From NCBI GenBank assembly GCA_943788245.1, contig CALSPN010000001.1, positions 27,818 through 91,817 on the forward strand: DNA of 64,000 bases, in the 5' to 3' direction. Origin of the DNA: an uncultured Verrucomicrobiae bacterium. Its GTDB lineage: Bacteria; Verrucomicrobiota; Verrucomicrobiia; Limisphaerales; AAA164-E04. Below, piece after piece: positions 21,086-31,459 of the stretch. The notes under the pieces were generated by a model. It did no database searches. It had not been told where the DNA came from and saw only the letters and a program-made list of their open reading frames with translations. The position numbers were made by a program, and so were the translations under genes. Positions within the stretch are counted from its first letter, which is position 1; each line of letters opens with the position of its first letter.

Positions 21086-24000
21086 TTACCTGAACATCTC
21101 GACAAACTTGTGGATTTCGTTGAGTTTGGCAGTGGCAGACTTTCGGGTAAGGCGGGGAAACCTGCCACTCATCATGACCCATTGTCCATTGCGCATGATT
21201 TTGAGTTTATCTCGCTGGGTGGCGATTTCACTGATGCCTTTGAGGAAGGCTTTCCATTTCAGATCGCTCAACAGCATCAAACGCTCTACCGCATCAGGCA
21301 AGGGCCCGTAACGATCCCGAAGTTCATTTCTAAGCGATTGAAGGGACTCGGTATCGTTTATTTCAGCTATCTTGCGATATATTTCAATACGCTGCTGAGG
21401 TTCTGTCACGTAATCCAATGGCAGGTAGGATGGTTCCTTGACGACCGCAATGACTTTCTCTGCGGGGGCTTCACTGACGTCGGTGGTTTCTATGTAAACC
21501 GCCGTTTCGCGTGGTATGGAAATTTCCAAACTGTCTTTCCCTCGGCGCCTTGATTTCTTCTTGCTTTCCTTGGTTTGTGCTTCGCTGGTTTCTCCAGGGT
21601 TCGTCAAAAGGAAATCCATGTCGACTTTTACATCCACACGCGGAGGAATTTTTTCGCCGCGTAATGCGCAGATGCTCTGCTTGAGAAGTTGACAGTAAAG
21701 ATCGAAGCCAATGGCTGTAATATGACCGCTTTGCTGAGATCCCAGAAGATTGCCAGCTCCCCGGATTTCAAGGTCACGCATCGCAATTTTGAATCCGCTG
21801 CCTAACTTGGAGTACTGTTTCATTGCACTCAATCGTTTGCGCGCATCCGTCAGGACACCCGCATGCCGCGGAAGCAACAGGTAAGCATAGGCCTGGTGTT
21901 TGTACCGTCCTACTCGGCCGCGTAACTGGTAAAGTTCACTGAGCCCAAAACGATCTGCTCGATCTATGATGATGGTGTTGGCATTGGGGATATCGATGCC
22001 ACTTTCGATGATCGTTGTGGATACCAATACGTCGGCTTCTCCATTGATGAAGGTACGCATCACTCCTTCTAGTTCCTTTGCTTCCATCTGCCCATGTCCC
22101 ACTACAACGCGCGCATCCGGAACCAGAGTCTGAATTTTCTGAGCCATGACGTTGATGGTGCCCACTCGATTGTGAAGGAAAAAAACCTGCCCCTGACGAT
22201 TCAGCTCCCTGCGTAAAGCATTCTTGATGGCATCCTCATCAAAAGGAATCACTATTGTCTCGACGGGTAAACGATCCTGTGGGGGCGTCTCAATCGTACT
22301 CATGTCACGAGCCCCCATCAATGCGAGATGAAGCGTGCGTGGAATCGGCGTTGCACTCAGGGTCAGGACATCGACCATTTTGCGCATTAATTTGAATTTC
22401 TCCTTTTGTGCGACACCAAAACGCTGCTCTTCATCAATGACCACCAACCCCAGATCCTTAAAAGTAACGTCCTTTTGAATGAGTTTGTGAGTGCCGATGA
22501 TGATGTCGACTGACCCCGTGGCCAGATCCTGAATAATTTGACGACTTTGCCTGGGTTTTTGAAATCTGGACAGCAACTCCACGCACACCGGGTAATCTGC
22601 CATGCGATCAGCAAACGTATTGTAATGCTGTTGAGCAAGTACTGTAGTTGGAACCAGGATGGCTACCTGGCGTCCGCCCATCACGGCTTTAAATGCTGTG
22701 CGAATGGCTACCTCCGTTTTTCCAAAGCCGACATCTCCGCAGATCAATCGATCCATGGGTTTGGCTCGCTCCATGTCTTGTTTGGAGGCATCGATGGCAC
22801 GGACTTGATCGTCGGTTTCCTCATAAAGAAACGCACTTTCGAACTCTCTCTGCCATGGTGTGTCTTCCCCAAATGAATGTCCGGATTCGCTTGCGCGTGC
22901 AGCCTGTATTTGAAGTAAATCCCCCGCAAGATCCCGAATGGATTTTTCAGCCTGAGCTTTTGCTTTTTGCCAACGACGCCCCCCCAACGTGTTTAATTGA
23001 GGTCTGCCTTTACTGGCCCCAATATATTTGCTGACGAGATGAGCCTCACTGACAGCGACGTAAAGTTTGGGAGGTTCGTCTCCGTAGTCTTTGGCAGCAT
23101 ACTCAATCACCAGATATTCGGGGCCCTTTTCATCATCCTCAGATTGCGAACCCACTGGAGGTAAACGCCTCAGCCCTACATAACGCCCAATACCATGCTG
23201 CAGATGTACAACGTAATCTCCCTCTTCGAGATCTGCAAAATCGATTTGCAGTATAGATTTTGCTGCTGCCGCGTGGGGTGATTTGAGGCGACGAGGGCGC
23301 TGTACTTTGTAGCGCCCAAAAATTTCAGCATCAGTGACAATCGCGCATCCAAGTGAGTCAGCCACAAAACCTCGACTAAGGCTACCCGTGAGCAAATGAA
23401 GGTTTTTTGACTGAGCAGAATCGCTGTTGAACCCTGACTCACTCCAGATTTCCTGAAAGCGCTGGCTTTCGCCTTCGTTGTTACAAATCACCAGAACCTG
23501 ATATCCCTTCCGCAACCAACGATGCATTTGGCTGAGGAAATCCTGACGTTGTTTTTCTGCGATGTGAGCCTCCGGACGTCGATCTCCCAATGGACGGTAT
23601 AGTTCCATGGATTCTAGATCTGGATTTAGCTCCATGCCCTGATCCATCGACATAGGTTCAGGGGAATCTTCAATGAAGCTGCCACCCTGATCAGCTTCCT
23701 TTAATTCGGCACGTTTAAAATCGCCATCATTCAAACGCTTGAGCAATCCATACCAATCCATGAAATAGGGATCATCCTCAGGTATTTGCTCCATATAATG
23801 CTCTGCTGCCTCTTGAAGATGCCAATGGCTGCTGTATCCAGAATGCATGCATCTTGAGGGAGATAGTCCAGGATACTGGAAAAGGGGATAAACTTACTGG
23901 TGCCTGCTTTTCTCGTTCTTCTCGATTTGTTTGCTTGATGATGCCGAGCTCTCCACCAGGGGTGAGTTCGATCTTTTCAACACGATCTCGTGTAAGTTGA

Positions 24001-24724
24001 GATTCGGGTTGAAAATAGCGGATGGATTCCAGTTCATCACCAAAAAATTCAAGACGTACCGGCCAGGGACTGCTAAGAGGAAACACATCCAGAATGCCGC
24101 CCCTGAGAGCTATCTCACCTTTCTGGGTGACCTTGGCTTCCGGCTCATACGCTTGATCTTCCAGCCATTCGACCAGATCCAGAGGGTCGATTATATCTCC
24201 TACCTTCAATGTTCGTGCACGTCCTTGAAGATCATCTGGTTCGAAGGTGCGTTGCATCAATGCCTGGGATGGGTGGTGACAATGACAGGCGCCGGTTGGT
24301 TTTTCAGGATCTGATTGCCATCGCAAAAGAGCCATCAATGTGTCCAAGCGCTCGCTGATCACATCCGCATGAGGAAGTTTGGCTTCATGTGGTAGATGTT
24401 CCCAAGCCGGGGTAAAAATAAGGCTGTGAGAAAGACGACAGGTCTTCTTGATTGCTGAAACCATTGCAACCAGGTTGTCAGATCCTGATGCATGGATTCC
24501 TGGAGTTTCAAGCCGGGAGTAATGACAACCAATGGACTCTTTGGATGTGCCGTTTTGTAACAGGCAGCCATGAAAGGCCAGCTCCGACGATGGCGCAGGT
24601 GTCCATCGAACAAAGGGCCGCTGGCCGGAAGAAATGCACCCATTTCCTTCCACCATGAAGTGTCTTTCCAGTGACTCCATGGCTGCAGGGATGAATGCGT
24701 TGATTTTTTATTTTTGTTCTTCAA
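21086..24724 (-). pseudogene. mfd: Transcription-repair coupling factor Mfd; intact helicase part, N-terminal part interrupted by about three frameshifts
   Basis: ORF 21086..23848: CarD-like domain (LEEGDYVVHLQHGIGRYVGLRRL), helicase motifs ([80 protein letters not shown]) and TRCF domain. N-terminal UvrB-like part lies in ORFs 24359..24724 and 23778..24680 in other frames. Confidence 0.88.
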
Positions 24725-25004
24725 CTTTCGAAACCCAAATCCCTCTTGCTCGTCGGATTGTTCCTCTTTCCAAATCTATTCTCATACCACTATCGGTGGT
24801 CTTCCCAATGAAATGCTGGTTAACGTCATCGTTTTTGATAAGTCGGGTTTGTTGATGGCCGGCGTTGTGATTTGCCAACCTTGATTTTTCAGGTACAGAG
24901 ACGGATTCATGAATCTCATGCAACTGGTTAAAGATTGGCAGCAAAATGTGGATCAACACCTTCGCTAAAATAACCGACATCGGTGTGAAATCCATCGAAA
25001 ACAT
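24708..25004 (-). CDS. Small hypothetical protein directly upstream of mfd
   Basis: 98-aa ORF ending ...TTDSGMRIDLERGTIRRARGIWVSKVEEQK, overlapping the start region of the mfd frame. Weak evidence. Confidence 0.3.
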   Translation of the reverse strand: MFSMDFTPMSVILAKVLIHILLPIFNQLHEIHESVSVPEKSRLANHNAGHQQTRLIKNDDVNQHFIGKTTDSGMRIDLERGTIRRARGIWVSKVEEQK

Positions 25005-25196
25005 TCCTCAGTGTTTTTACGTTTCCATTATTATGCCCAGGTGCCAGAGCCTTAAACCATACGTGTTCGTCTTTTGCGCGTCTATCTCACTGACCAAAAT
25101 CAACCAGCTTTGCGAATGTTATCACACAGGTGAGTCAGGAAGCATGAAAAATTCAGTTTGGAGTGAATACCGTTATTTGTGTTTTTCTGGTATCGG

Positions 25197-25225
25197 TCAT
25201 TGAGGTTCTCAGCGAACCTCAATGA
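25197..25225. terminator. Hairpin downstream of the minus-strand gene at 25250
   Basis: tcattgaggttc-tcagc-gaacctcaatga. Confidence 0.4.
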
Positions 25226-25249
25226 TTGAAATAATTGCATTGCGCATGG

Positions 25250-26326
25250 TTATTCCAGGAAATCTGAAACCTTGGCTACCCAGATTTGCCCCTGACAGGT
25301 GAAGCTGAAATGAGTCCCGGATGGATTGAGCTTCACGTGTCCAATGTTTTTCATTTCGATATCAGGGTCAAGAATCTCGGATGTTTCTGTCTCTAAATTC
25401 CATAGTTCGAGCGTCTGTTGGGTTGATCTGATTCTAAAATAAGGGAAAACCTGTGTCCTTCGAATGCGCCATCCAAGTGATAATCGTTCATATGCAATCA
25501 GCCATGCATTGCCATTCTGGCAGTGCGATACAGAAGAGTTTTTGGTTACCAACATTTTCGGAACCATCAAATGCCGCTTTGATGCATTCTTCGCTGTCTG
25601 ATTGGCAAAGGATATCACATGCAGCGACAAGCTCTTTTCAGACCGTTTCATGAGATGCTCAAAGCACAGAACCCCGAGAGTGCCGTTTTTCATGAAGACA
25701 TAAGGAGGGCTTGGGAAAAAGGGGAACGTCAGCTTGTTCCAGCCTGAATAGGAGGCATTTGTCGAAAATAAATGTGGATCCAATGAAAATTGGGTTTCTT
25801 TGAATGTTGTCGATGGATCAACTTTCCAGGTGATCCATCCAGATTCATCAGGCAACCAGGTCAGATTCAACATATTATTAAGCCCTTCTTTCAATTCGAC
25901 GGTCTTCTCACTTTCCCATTCATGGAGAAACTGCGCTTGCTCCGTTTTATTACCCATCACAAGAGCGAGGTGTTTTCCTGAAGGCGATGACTTTATCTCA
26001 AAATGATTTCCTCGCTCTTCATGGTCCTGGAGATGAGGAGACAGGGCTTCCATCAACGATTCGTGGCCATCGTTTATATCCGTTTTCACACACAGAAAAT
26101 CCCCTTGGTTTTTTTCTCGAAGAAAAAAGATTTCGTGATCAGATAGCCATCCATGATGCCTTGGTGCCTGAAGATCCATTTTAATCACCGGTTTGGCCAG
26201 TGCTGCCAGTGATTTTGGCTTGGATGTCTGAAGTCTGATGAATAAGTAGGCCGAAATGAAAACCAGAATGACCATGGCTGAAACTCCGACAATCAAGGAG
26301 ATCCGAGCGAAGGATTTGAATCTCAT
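25250..26326 (-). CDS. Membrane-anchored hypothetical protein with WD40/TolB-like (PD40) propeller character
   Basis: ATG at 26326 overlaps the upstream stop (ATGA). N-terminal TM; repeats such as SPSGKHLALVMGNK, LTWLPDESGWITW, LNPSGTHFSFTCQGQIWVAKV. Confidence 0.6.
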   Translation of the reverse strand: MRFKSFARISLIVGVSAMVILVFISAYLFIRLQTSKPKSLAALAKPVIKMDLQAPRHHGWLSDHEIFFLREKNQGDFLCVKTDINDGHESLMEALSPHLQDHEERGNHFEIKSSPSGKHLALVMGNKTEQAQFLHEWESEKTVELKEGLNNMLNLTWLPDESGWITWKVDPSTTFKETQFSLDPHLFSTNASYSGWNKLTFPFFPSPPYVFMKNGTLGVLCFEHLMKRSEKSLSLHVISFANQTAKNASKRHLMVPKMLVTKNSSVSHCQNGNAWLIAYERLSLGWRIRRTQVFPYFRIRSTQQTLELWNLETETSEILDPDIEMKNIGHVKLNPSGTHFSFTCQGQIWVAKVSDFLE

Positions 26327-27768
26327 TTCCCGAAGCAATAAAGCGTTTGGCTCGTTCTCATATACAGCCTGTTCTCAACGATCGCAGGTGTCGCCATGAT
26401 TGTTTCTTCGAAATCAATTTGAAACATGATATTGAGTTCCGGATTACCTGCTTCGATAACGCTGACAACGCCTGATTGAGCCGCTACGAGAATTTGTTTT
26501 CCAGCTGCAACAGGGGATGCGTAATAGTCGCCCAAGGCCCCAAGTCTTTCTTCGCGATAGATAACTTTACCCGTCGTTGCGTTCATGCATGAAATCATTC
26601 CTCCATTTTTAACGAGATAAACATGGCCTTGATAAGCGAGTGGCGAAGGAACGTAGGGAAGTCCGCGAGTTTGTTTCCATGACAAGGTTGGAGGGCTTTT
26701 GAGTGATGGGCCAGGTTTAAGAGCCAAAAGTGCATTTTCACTTTTGCTGAAGATATCCGACATCGTTTCCCACTCCTTTCGAACAATCTTTCCATCCTTG
26801 TCTGCATCGATGTAAGGGAAGTGCATGCGCGCAGGCCCTGTGGCTTCAGAGCGCGCAATAGATGCATCTTTGTTTTCATCGTTTTCAAGAAGTTCATCAA
26901 AATTGGGGATTCTTGAAACACCCGCCCCCATGGTCCACCCAGAGACGTATAGATGCTGATCATCAAACGCGGGGGATGCGACTGTTTCATTTGGCAAACC
27001 TCCAACTTCCCATGCGAGTTCCCCGTTTGAGATATGGTAGGCACACACGCGCAAGGTCCCGGAAGTGATGACAAGTTCGGGTTTTTCTGAAGGCCATGCT
27101 ATGGGGGTGGAAAACCCTCGCCGAAAACCGGGCCGGGGTGTTTTCCAAACTTGTTTGCCGGATGCCGCATCTACGCAGAGAAGGTGGGAGCTGATATCCT
27201 GATCAACCTGTAAAAAGAGACGTCCCTCTGCCAGCACGGGGGAAGATGAAGCGCCGTGTTGGGTCACTGGGACAGGAAGAGGGAGTCTCCATTGCTCATT
27301 CCCTTCCATATCGTAGGAGAGCAAGCCATAAGACCCAAAGTATACAAATACAGATCTGCCATCTGTCGTCGGTGTCGAATTGGCTGGTGTTCCGTTGCGG
27401 TGACCTCTTTCGATCTTCGTGGGCGGGATAGATTTTTTCCACAGTAGAGATCCATCATGTCGATTCAATACCTGTGTAGTGAGTTGATCGGATTCGTAGG
27501 TGGTCACCAAAAGTAGATCTCCCCAGATGCTGGGTGAGGAATGGCCTGGGGCGATATTCTTTTTCCAAATAACGGAACGATCAGGTCCGAACGGGATCGG
27601 AAGCGAACTGCCTGAAGCTCGGCCTTGACCATGTGGTCCCCTAAATTGAGGCCAATGGGCACTCTCAGACTGGAGAGCCATGACAGAATGAAACAGCAAT
27701 GCAGTCCACAAAACCGATACCATTAACAAATTCGAAGGAACACGATGAATGGTATTTCTACAGGGCAT
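26323..27768 (-). CDS. PQQ-like beta-propeller repeat protein
   Basis: WPQFRGPHGQGRASGSSLPIPFGPDRSVIWKKNIAPGHSSPSIWGDLLLVTTYE; LLCVDAASGKQVWKTPRPG; MNATTGKVIYREERLGALGDYYASPVAAGKQI. Confidence 0.87.
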   Translation of the reverse strand: MPCRNTIHRVPSNLLMVSVLWTALLFHSVMALQSESAHWPQFRGPHGQGRASGSSLPIPFGPDRSVIWKKNIAPGHSSPSIWGDLLLVTTYESDQLTTQVLNRHDGSLLWKKSIPPTKIERGHRNGTPANSTPTTDGRSVFVYFGSYGLLSYDMEGNEQWRLPLPVPVTQHGASSSPVLAEGRLFLQVDQDISSHLLCVDAASGKQVWKTPRPGFRRGFSTPIAWPSEKPELVITSGTLRVCAYHISNGELAWEVGGLPNETVASPAFDDQHLYVSGWTMGAGVSRIPNFDELLENDENKDASIARSEATGPARMHFPYIDADKDGKIVRKEWETMSDIFSKSENALLALKPGPSLKSPPTLSWKQTRGLPYVPSPLAYQGHVYLVKNGGMISCMNATTGKVIYREERLGALGDYYASPVAAGKQILVAAQSGVVSVIEAGNPELNIMFQIDFEETIMATPAIVENRLYMRTSQTLYCFGK

Positions 27769-27780
27769 GCTTGAATTATT

Positions 27781-29019
27781 TCATGGAGCAGTTTTTGTGT
27801 CTGCCGTCGTGTTGGCTCCACCTTTACCATCTTTTGTTTGTCCCAGGATTTTTGGCAGGTAAATTCCAGCGATCACACCTGCCACCAAGGCGACAGCTCC
27901 AAACACCCAGTAGGGAAGGGGCGTATGCATACCATACAAAGTCAGTGCGACCGGAGGCCCGATGATACGCGCCATGGCAGATGCTCCTTGAGAGACACCT
28001 AGATTGGTCCCCTGCTCATTGTCTGGTGAAACCATGGAAATAAGACCAGTTAAAGGCGCACGATTGATACCTGAGAAAATAGCATAAACAGTCAGTGAAA
28101 CCAGAATCCAAACGACATTCTGTTTCAGTGGAATCATGAAGAAGCTCAGAGTCAGGCCGAAAAAACTCGCAAAGATCAAGGGTTTTTCGCCGAACCGATT
28201 CACCAGTTTACCGATAGCTCCTCCCTGCACGCCTGCCGCAATAAATCCGGAATAGGCCAGGAAGTAGTAACATTGAGAAAGCTCATACCCAAAATAACTA
28301 CTGATCAGCAGAGGCAAGGTACTTTCGAAACATGTGAAACAAAGTGTGGCCAAGAAAACAAGCAGGACAAGCAATCTCAGCTTGGGTTGTCCCAAAGTAT
28401 GCATCCACTGCTGAAATTGAGCACGTTTGACTGCGGGTTTGGCATCCTTGCTTTTACTCTCCGTAAGTATGAAGCAGGCTGCGATAAAGTTAATCAGGCA
28501 GATGCCTGCTGCGACCCAGCCTGGACCGGATATCCCCAGAAATGCTGCGCTCAATCCTCCAATGATCGGGCCGAAGACAAAGCCCATACCAAAGCCAAGT
28601 CCGATGACAAGCCCTACACCTCGAGATCGTTTTTCAGGTGGCGTGATGTCAGCAACATAAGCAGATGCAACAGAGAGGTTTGCACCGAACACACCTGCCA
28701 ACATTCTCGAAACGAGTAGTATGATCAAGCCATAGGTTCCGGTTTGAAGACTTGCATAACCAAAAACGGCATACGAAATCGTCGAGCCGGCCGTACTCAA
28801 CAAAATGATGGGGCGGCGTCCTATTCTATCCGAAAGCTTGCCCCACACCGGTGCAAAGAAAAACTGCATCAGGTTGTAGGAAGCAATGATGCACCCGATC
28901 ATGAATCCGGAAGCTTTAAACTGTTCTGCATAAATGGGTAGTAATGGCAGAACGATGCCAAAACCCACCAGGTCCACGAAAACAATCAGAAAGATGATTA
29001 GTAATGTTGGTTTTTTCAT
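27781..29019 (-). CDS. MFS transporter, TetA-like
   Basis: ORF 27781..29109; MKKPTLLIIFLIVFVDLVGFGIVLPLLPIYAEQF...YNLMQFFFAPVWGKLSDRIGRRPIILLSTAGSTISYAVFGYA. Confidence 0.9.
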   Translation of the reverse strand: MKKPTLLIIFLIVFVDLVGFGIVLPLLPIYAEQFKASGFMIGCIIASYNLMQFFFAPVWGKLSDRIGRRPIILLSTAGSTISYAVFGYASLQTGTYGLIILLVSRMLAGVFGANLSVASAYVADITPPEKRSRGVGLVIGLGFGMGFVFGPIIGGLSAAFLGISGPGWVAAGICLINFIAACFILTESKSKDAKPAVKRAQFQQWMHTLGQPKLRLLVLLVFLATLCFTCFESTLPLLISSYFGYELSQCYYFLAYSGFIAAGVQGGAIGKLVNRFGEKPLIFASFFGLTLSFFMIPLKQNVVWILVSLTVYAIFSGINRAPLTGLISMVSPDNEQGTNLGVSQGASAMARIIGPPVALTLYGMHTPLPYWVFGAVALVAGVIAGIYLPKILGQTKDGKGGANTTADTKTAP

Positions 29020-29414
29020 TCGGATTTCCAATGATTTGGCGCAAAAGGTAACCGCTAGCCTATAGAGGGTCAAAGGAGAAAATTTTAAAAAGCATGGAAT
29101 GATGCACACATTGACTCATTCTCCCAAAGAATTCGCGGGGGCGGTATTTTCAAGTTTTCATGGGGACATTGAAGATGAGTCGAGTTGTTTGGTCATTTCA
29201 TGTCTTTCCTCCCAGGAAAATTGGACCATCTTCGATCTGCGCTGTGCCTATCGTAAAGGTGGCTGATACATAAACTTTCCAAGATGAACTACCTCCATTC
29301 GAGCCCAGTCAGAGTACGCGCGGAGGCTCCGCAACTGCCCTTCTGAGCCAAGGTTTCGATTTGACTGCGTGCGGTGATTCGGTTCGAATAGCATGTAGAT
29401 CAACACGAAAGCTT

Positions 29415-30296
29415 ATGATAAATCAAAAACTCTCCCGTCGTGGTGCATTGAAGTCTCTGACCGCAACTGGCATGGCAGTCGCCGCAAGCTCAAATATTGC
29501 GTCGCAACTGGAAGCTGCCAACATCAAGCCAGTCAAACTCAAGGGCAATGTGAATCATTCCGTTTGTAAATGGTGTTATTCCAAATTGAGTTTGGAAGAA
29601 CTTGCAGAAGCGGCTTCAGAGTTTGGCATGCATTCCATTGACCTACTCACACCGGATCAGTTTCCGATCATTAAAAAATACGGTCTTGCCTGCGCGATGT
29701 CCAACGGTCCGGGAGGTATTACCAAAGGTTTTAACAGAATTGAGCATCATGCCCAACTGATCGAAGGTTTTGAACGCATGATTCCTCAAGTTGCAGCGGC
29801 AGGGTTCCCCAATATTATTTGTTTCTCCGGCAATCGTGATGGATTGGACGATGATGAGGGTCTTGAAAACTGTGCCATTGGACTTGAGAAAGTCATGAAG
29901 ACTGCCGAAAAATTCAAGGTAACCGTCTGCATGGAATTGTTGAACAGCAAAGTCGATCACAAGGATTATCAGTGTGACCACACCGAGTGGGGGGTGGCAT
30001 TGGCGAAACGCATTGGTTCTGACAAATTTAAATTGCTTTATGATATCTATCACATGCAGATCATGGAAGGGGACGTGATCCGGAATATTCGCGAGTTTCA
30101 TCCTTACATTGGACATTATCACACTGGCGGTAATCCCGGGCGTAACGAGATCGACGATACTCAGGAACTCAACTACCCGGCCATTTGTAAGGCCATTGTC
30201 GAAACAGGTTTCAGTGGCTACATTGCGCAGGAGTTCATTCCCGTAAGGCATCCGCTGGGAAGCTTGTATGAAGCCGTACGCACTTGCGATGTCTGA
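29415..30296 (+). CDS. Sugar phosphate isomerase/epimerase (hydroxypyruvate isomerase-like, TIM barrel), exported
   Basis: ORF 29361..30296; Tat-like LSRRGALKSLTATGMAVAASS; VCMELLNSKVDHKDYQCDHTEWGVALAKRIGSDKFKLLYDIYHMQIMEGDVIRNIREFHPYIGHYHTGGNPGRNEID. Confidence 0.88.
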   Translation: MINQKLSRRGALKSLTATGMAVAASSNIASQLEAANIKPVKLKGNVNHSVCKWCYSKLSLEELAEAASEFGMHSIDLLTPDQFPIIKKYGLACAMSNGPGGITKGFNRIEHHAQLIEGFERMIPQVAAAGFPNIICFSGNRDGLDDDEGLENCAIGLEKVMKTAEKFKVTVCMELLNSKVDHKDYQCDHTEWGVALAKRIGSDKFKLLYDIYHMQIMEGDVIRNIREFHPYIGHYHTGGNPGRNEIDDTQELNYPAICKAIVETGFSGYIAQEFIPVRHPLGSLYEAVRTCDV

Positions 30297-31404
30297 GGGT
30301 TTCAGGAGATCGATACAATTCAGATTCAAGGGCTGGATACTCTCAACGGTAATCATTTGCCTGCTGGGGGTGTCCTTTCTCTTATACAACGCTGAACCCA
30401 GGTACGGAGGGCGGCGAATATCAACGTGGATGACGCTTTATTCAGAGGATCTTTCCCTGAATTCTGCTCAATCAGCCATTTATGCCATGGGTGCAGATGC
30501 GATTCCGCACCTGGCCGCTCGTCTGAAAGTTCGTAATGATCTCCTCGCTCGAATATACGAAAGGAGTCCAATTGTTTCCGGACTGATGGATCGCCTATTT
30601 CAAAGCGGTCAAAGATTTCGTAGCGTTCACCCTCAGGCAATGGTTGCTGAAGATTTGCTGATACATGCTCCCAAGGATTGGGATTCAAGGATTGAGGAAT
30701 CCATGATTGGAATGCTGTCTCAGGGGAATAGCACAGACCAGATCACTGCATTCAGGGTGCTTCATGCATTTAACCCAGATCCCAAGCGGCTCCTTCCTGT
30801 CTTGAGACTTATCCTTCAAAAACAACAGCAGGAAACTTCAAAGGCGGCGCTTGAGTTTATTCGCAGAAAGAAAATAGACGCCAAACCTTTGGAAGATGAA
30901 GTGATTGCCCTTTTTCAACACAAAGACCCAACTCTTCAAGACAAAGCCTTGATTGTTGCCAGCTTTTCGAAATTGGATGTCGAAAAATCCATGCCATTCT
31001 TGAAACCCCTTCTGGACAGTATGCCGGGCAGCCACAAAAAACGCATGGCCATGCAGCTTCTGTCCAGTATCGCACTGCCTGTTCCTGAGCATATTTCATA
31101 TTTGGAAACTGGATTGGATGACCCTTCGGACGAAGTTCGCAGGTATGCCGTTCTAGGTTTGGGAGGTTTAGGTCATGATGCACTCGATAGTCTGGGGGCG
31201 ATGCTTAAGCTCCTCGGTGATGAAGATTTTGGTGTTCGCATGACAGCGGCAGACGCCATTGGTGATTTGGGGCCTGGTGCCACCAAGGCCATTCCTGAAC
31301 TGATTCGGACTTTGAACAATGATTTTTCAGGTGTCGGTCAGCATTGTCGTCGTGCCATCGAAAAAATAGACCCTGAGCAGGCAAAAAACATCATGATTCG
31401 TTGA
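30289..31404 (+). CDS. HEAT-repeat protein with N-terminal membrane anchor
   Basis: ORF 30268..31404; LETGLDDPSDEVRRYAVLGLGGLGHDALDSLGAMLKLLGDEDFGVRMTAADAIGDLGPGATKAIPELI. Confidence 0.75.
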   Translation: MSEGFRRSIQFRFKGWILSTVIICLLGVSFLLYNAEPRYGGRRISTWMTLYSEDLSLNSAQSAIYAMGADAIPHLAARLKVRNDLLARIYERSPIVSGLMDRLFQSGQRFRSVHPQAMVAEDLLIHAPKDWDSRIEESMIGMLSQGNSTDQITAFRVLHAFNPDPKRLLPVLRLILQKQQQETSKAALEFIRRKKIDAKPLEDEVIALFQHKDPTLQDKALIVASFSKLDVEKSMPFLKPLLDSMPGSHKKRMAMQLLSSIALPVPEHISYLETGLDDPSDEVRRYAVLGLGGLGHDALDSLGAMLKLLGDEDFGVRMTAADAIGDLGPGATKAIPELIRTLNNDFSGVGQHCRRAIEKIDPEQAKNIMIR

Positions 31405-31459
31405 AAACTTGAATGTCCCCTCTTGACGAAATGAAAAAGTACACTTTACTTCATCACTC

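Noticed and set aside
16318-24724. Programmed ribosomal frameshifting as the explanation for split genes
   Set aside because: Breaks differ in direction, occur in unrelated genes and lack a common slippery heptamer plus structure; ordinary indels or assembly errors explain them better.
29643-30389. 248-aa minus-strand ORF
   Set aside because: Antisense to the sugar isomerase gene, which has clear family motifs.
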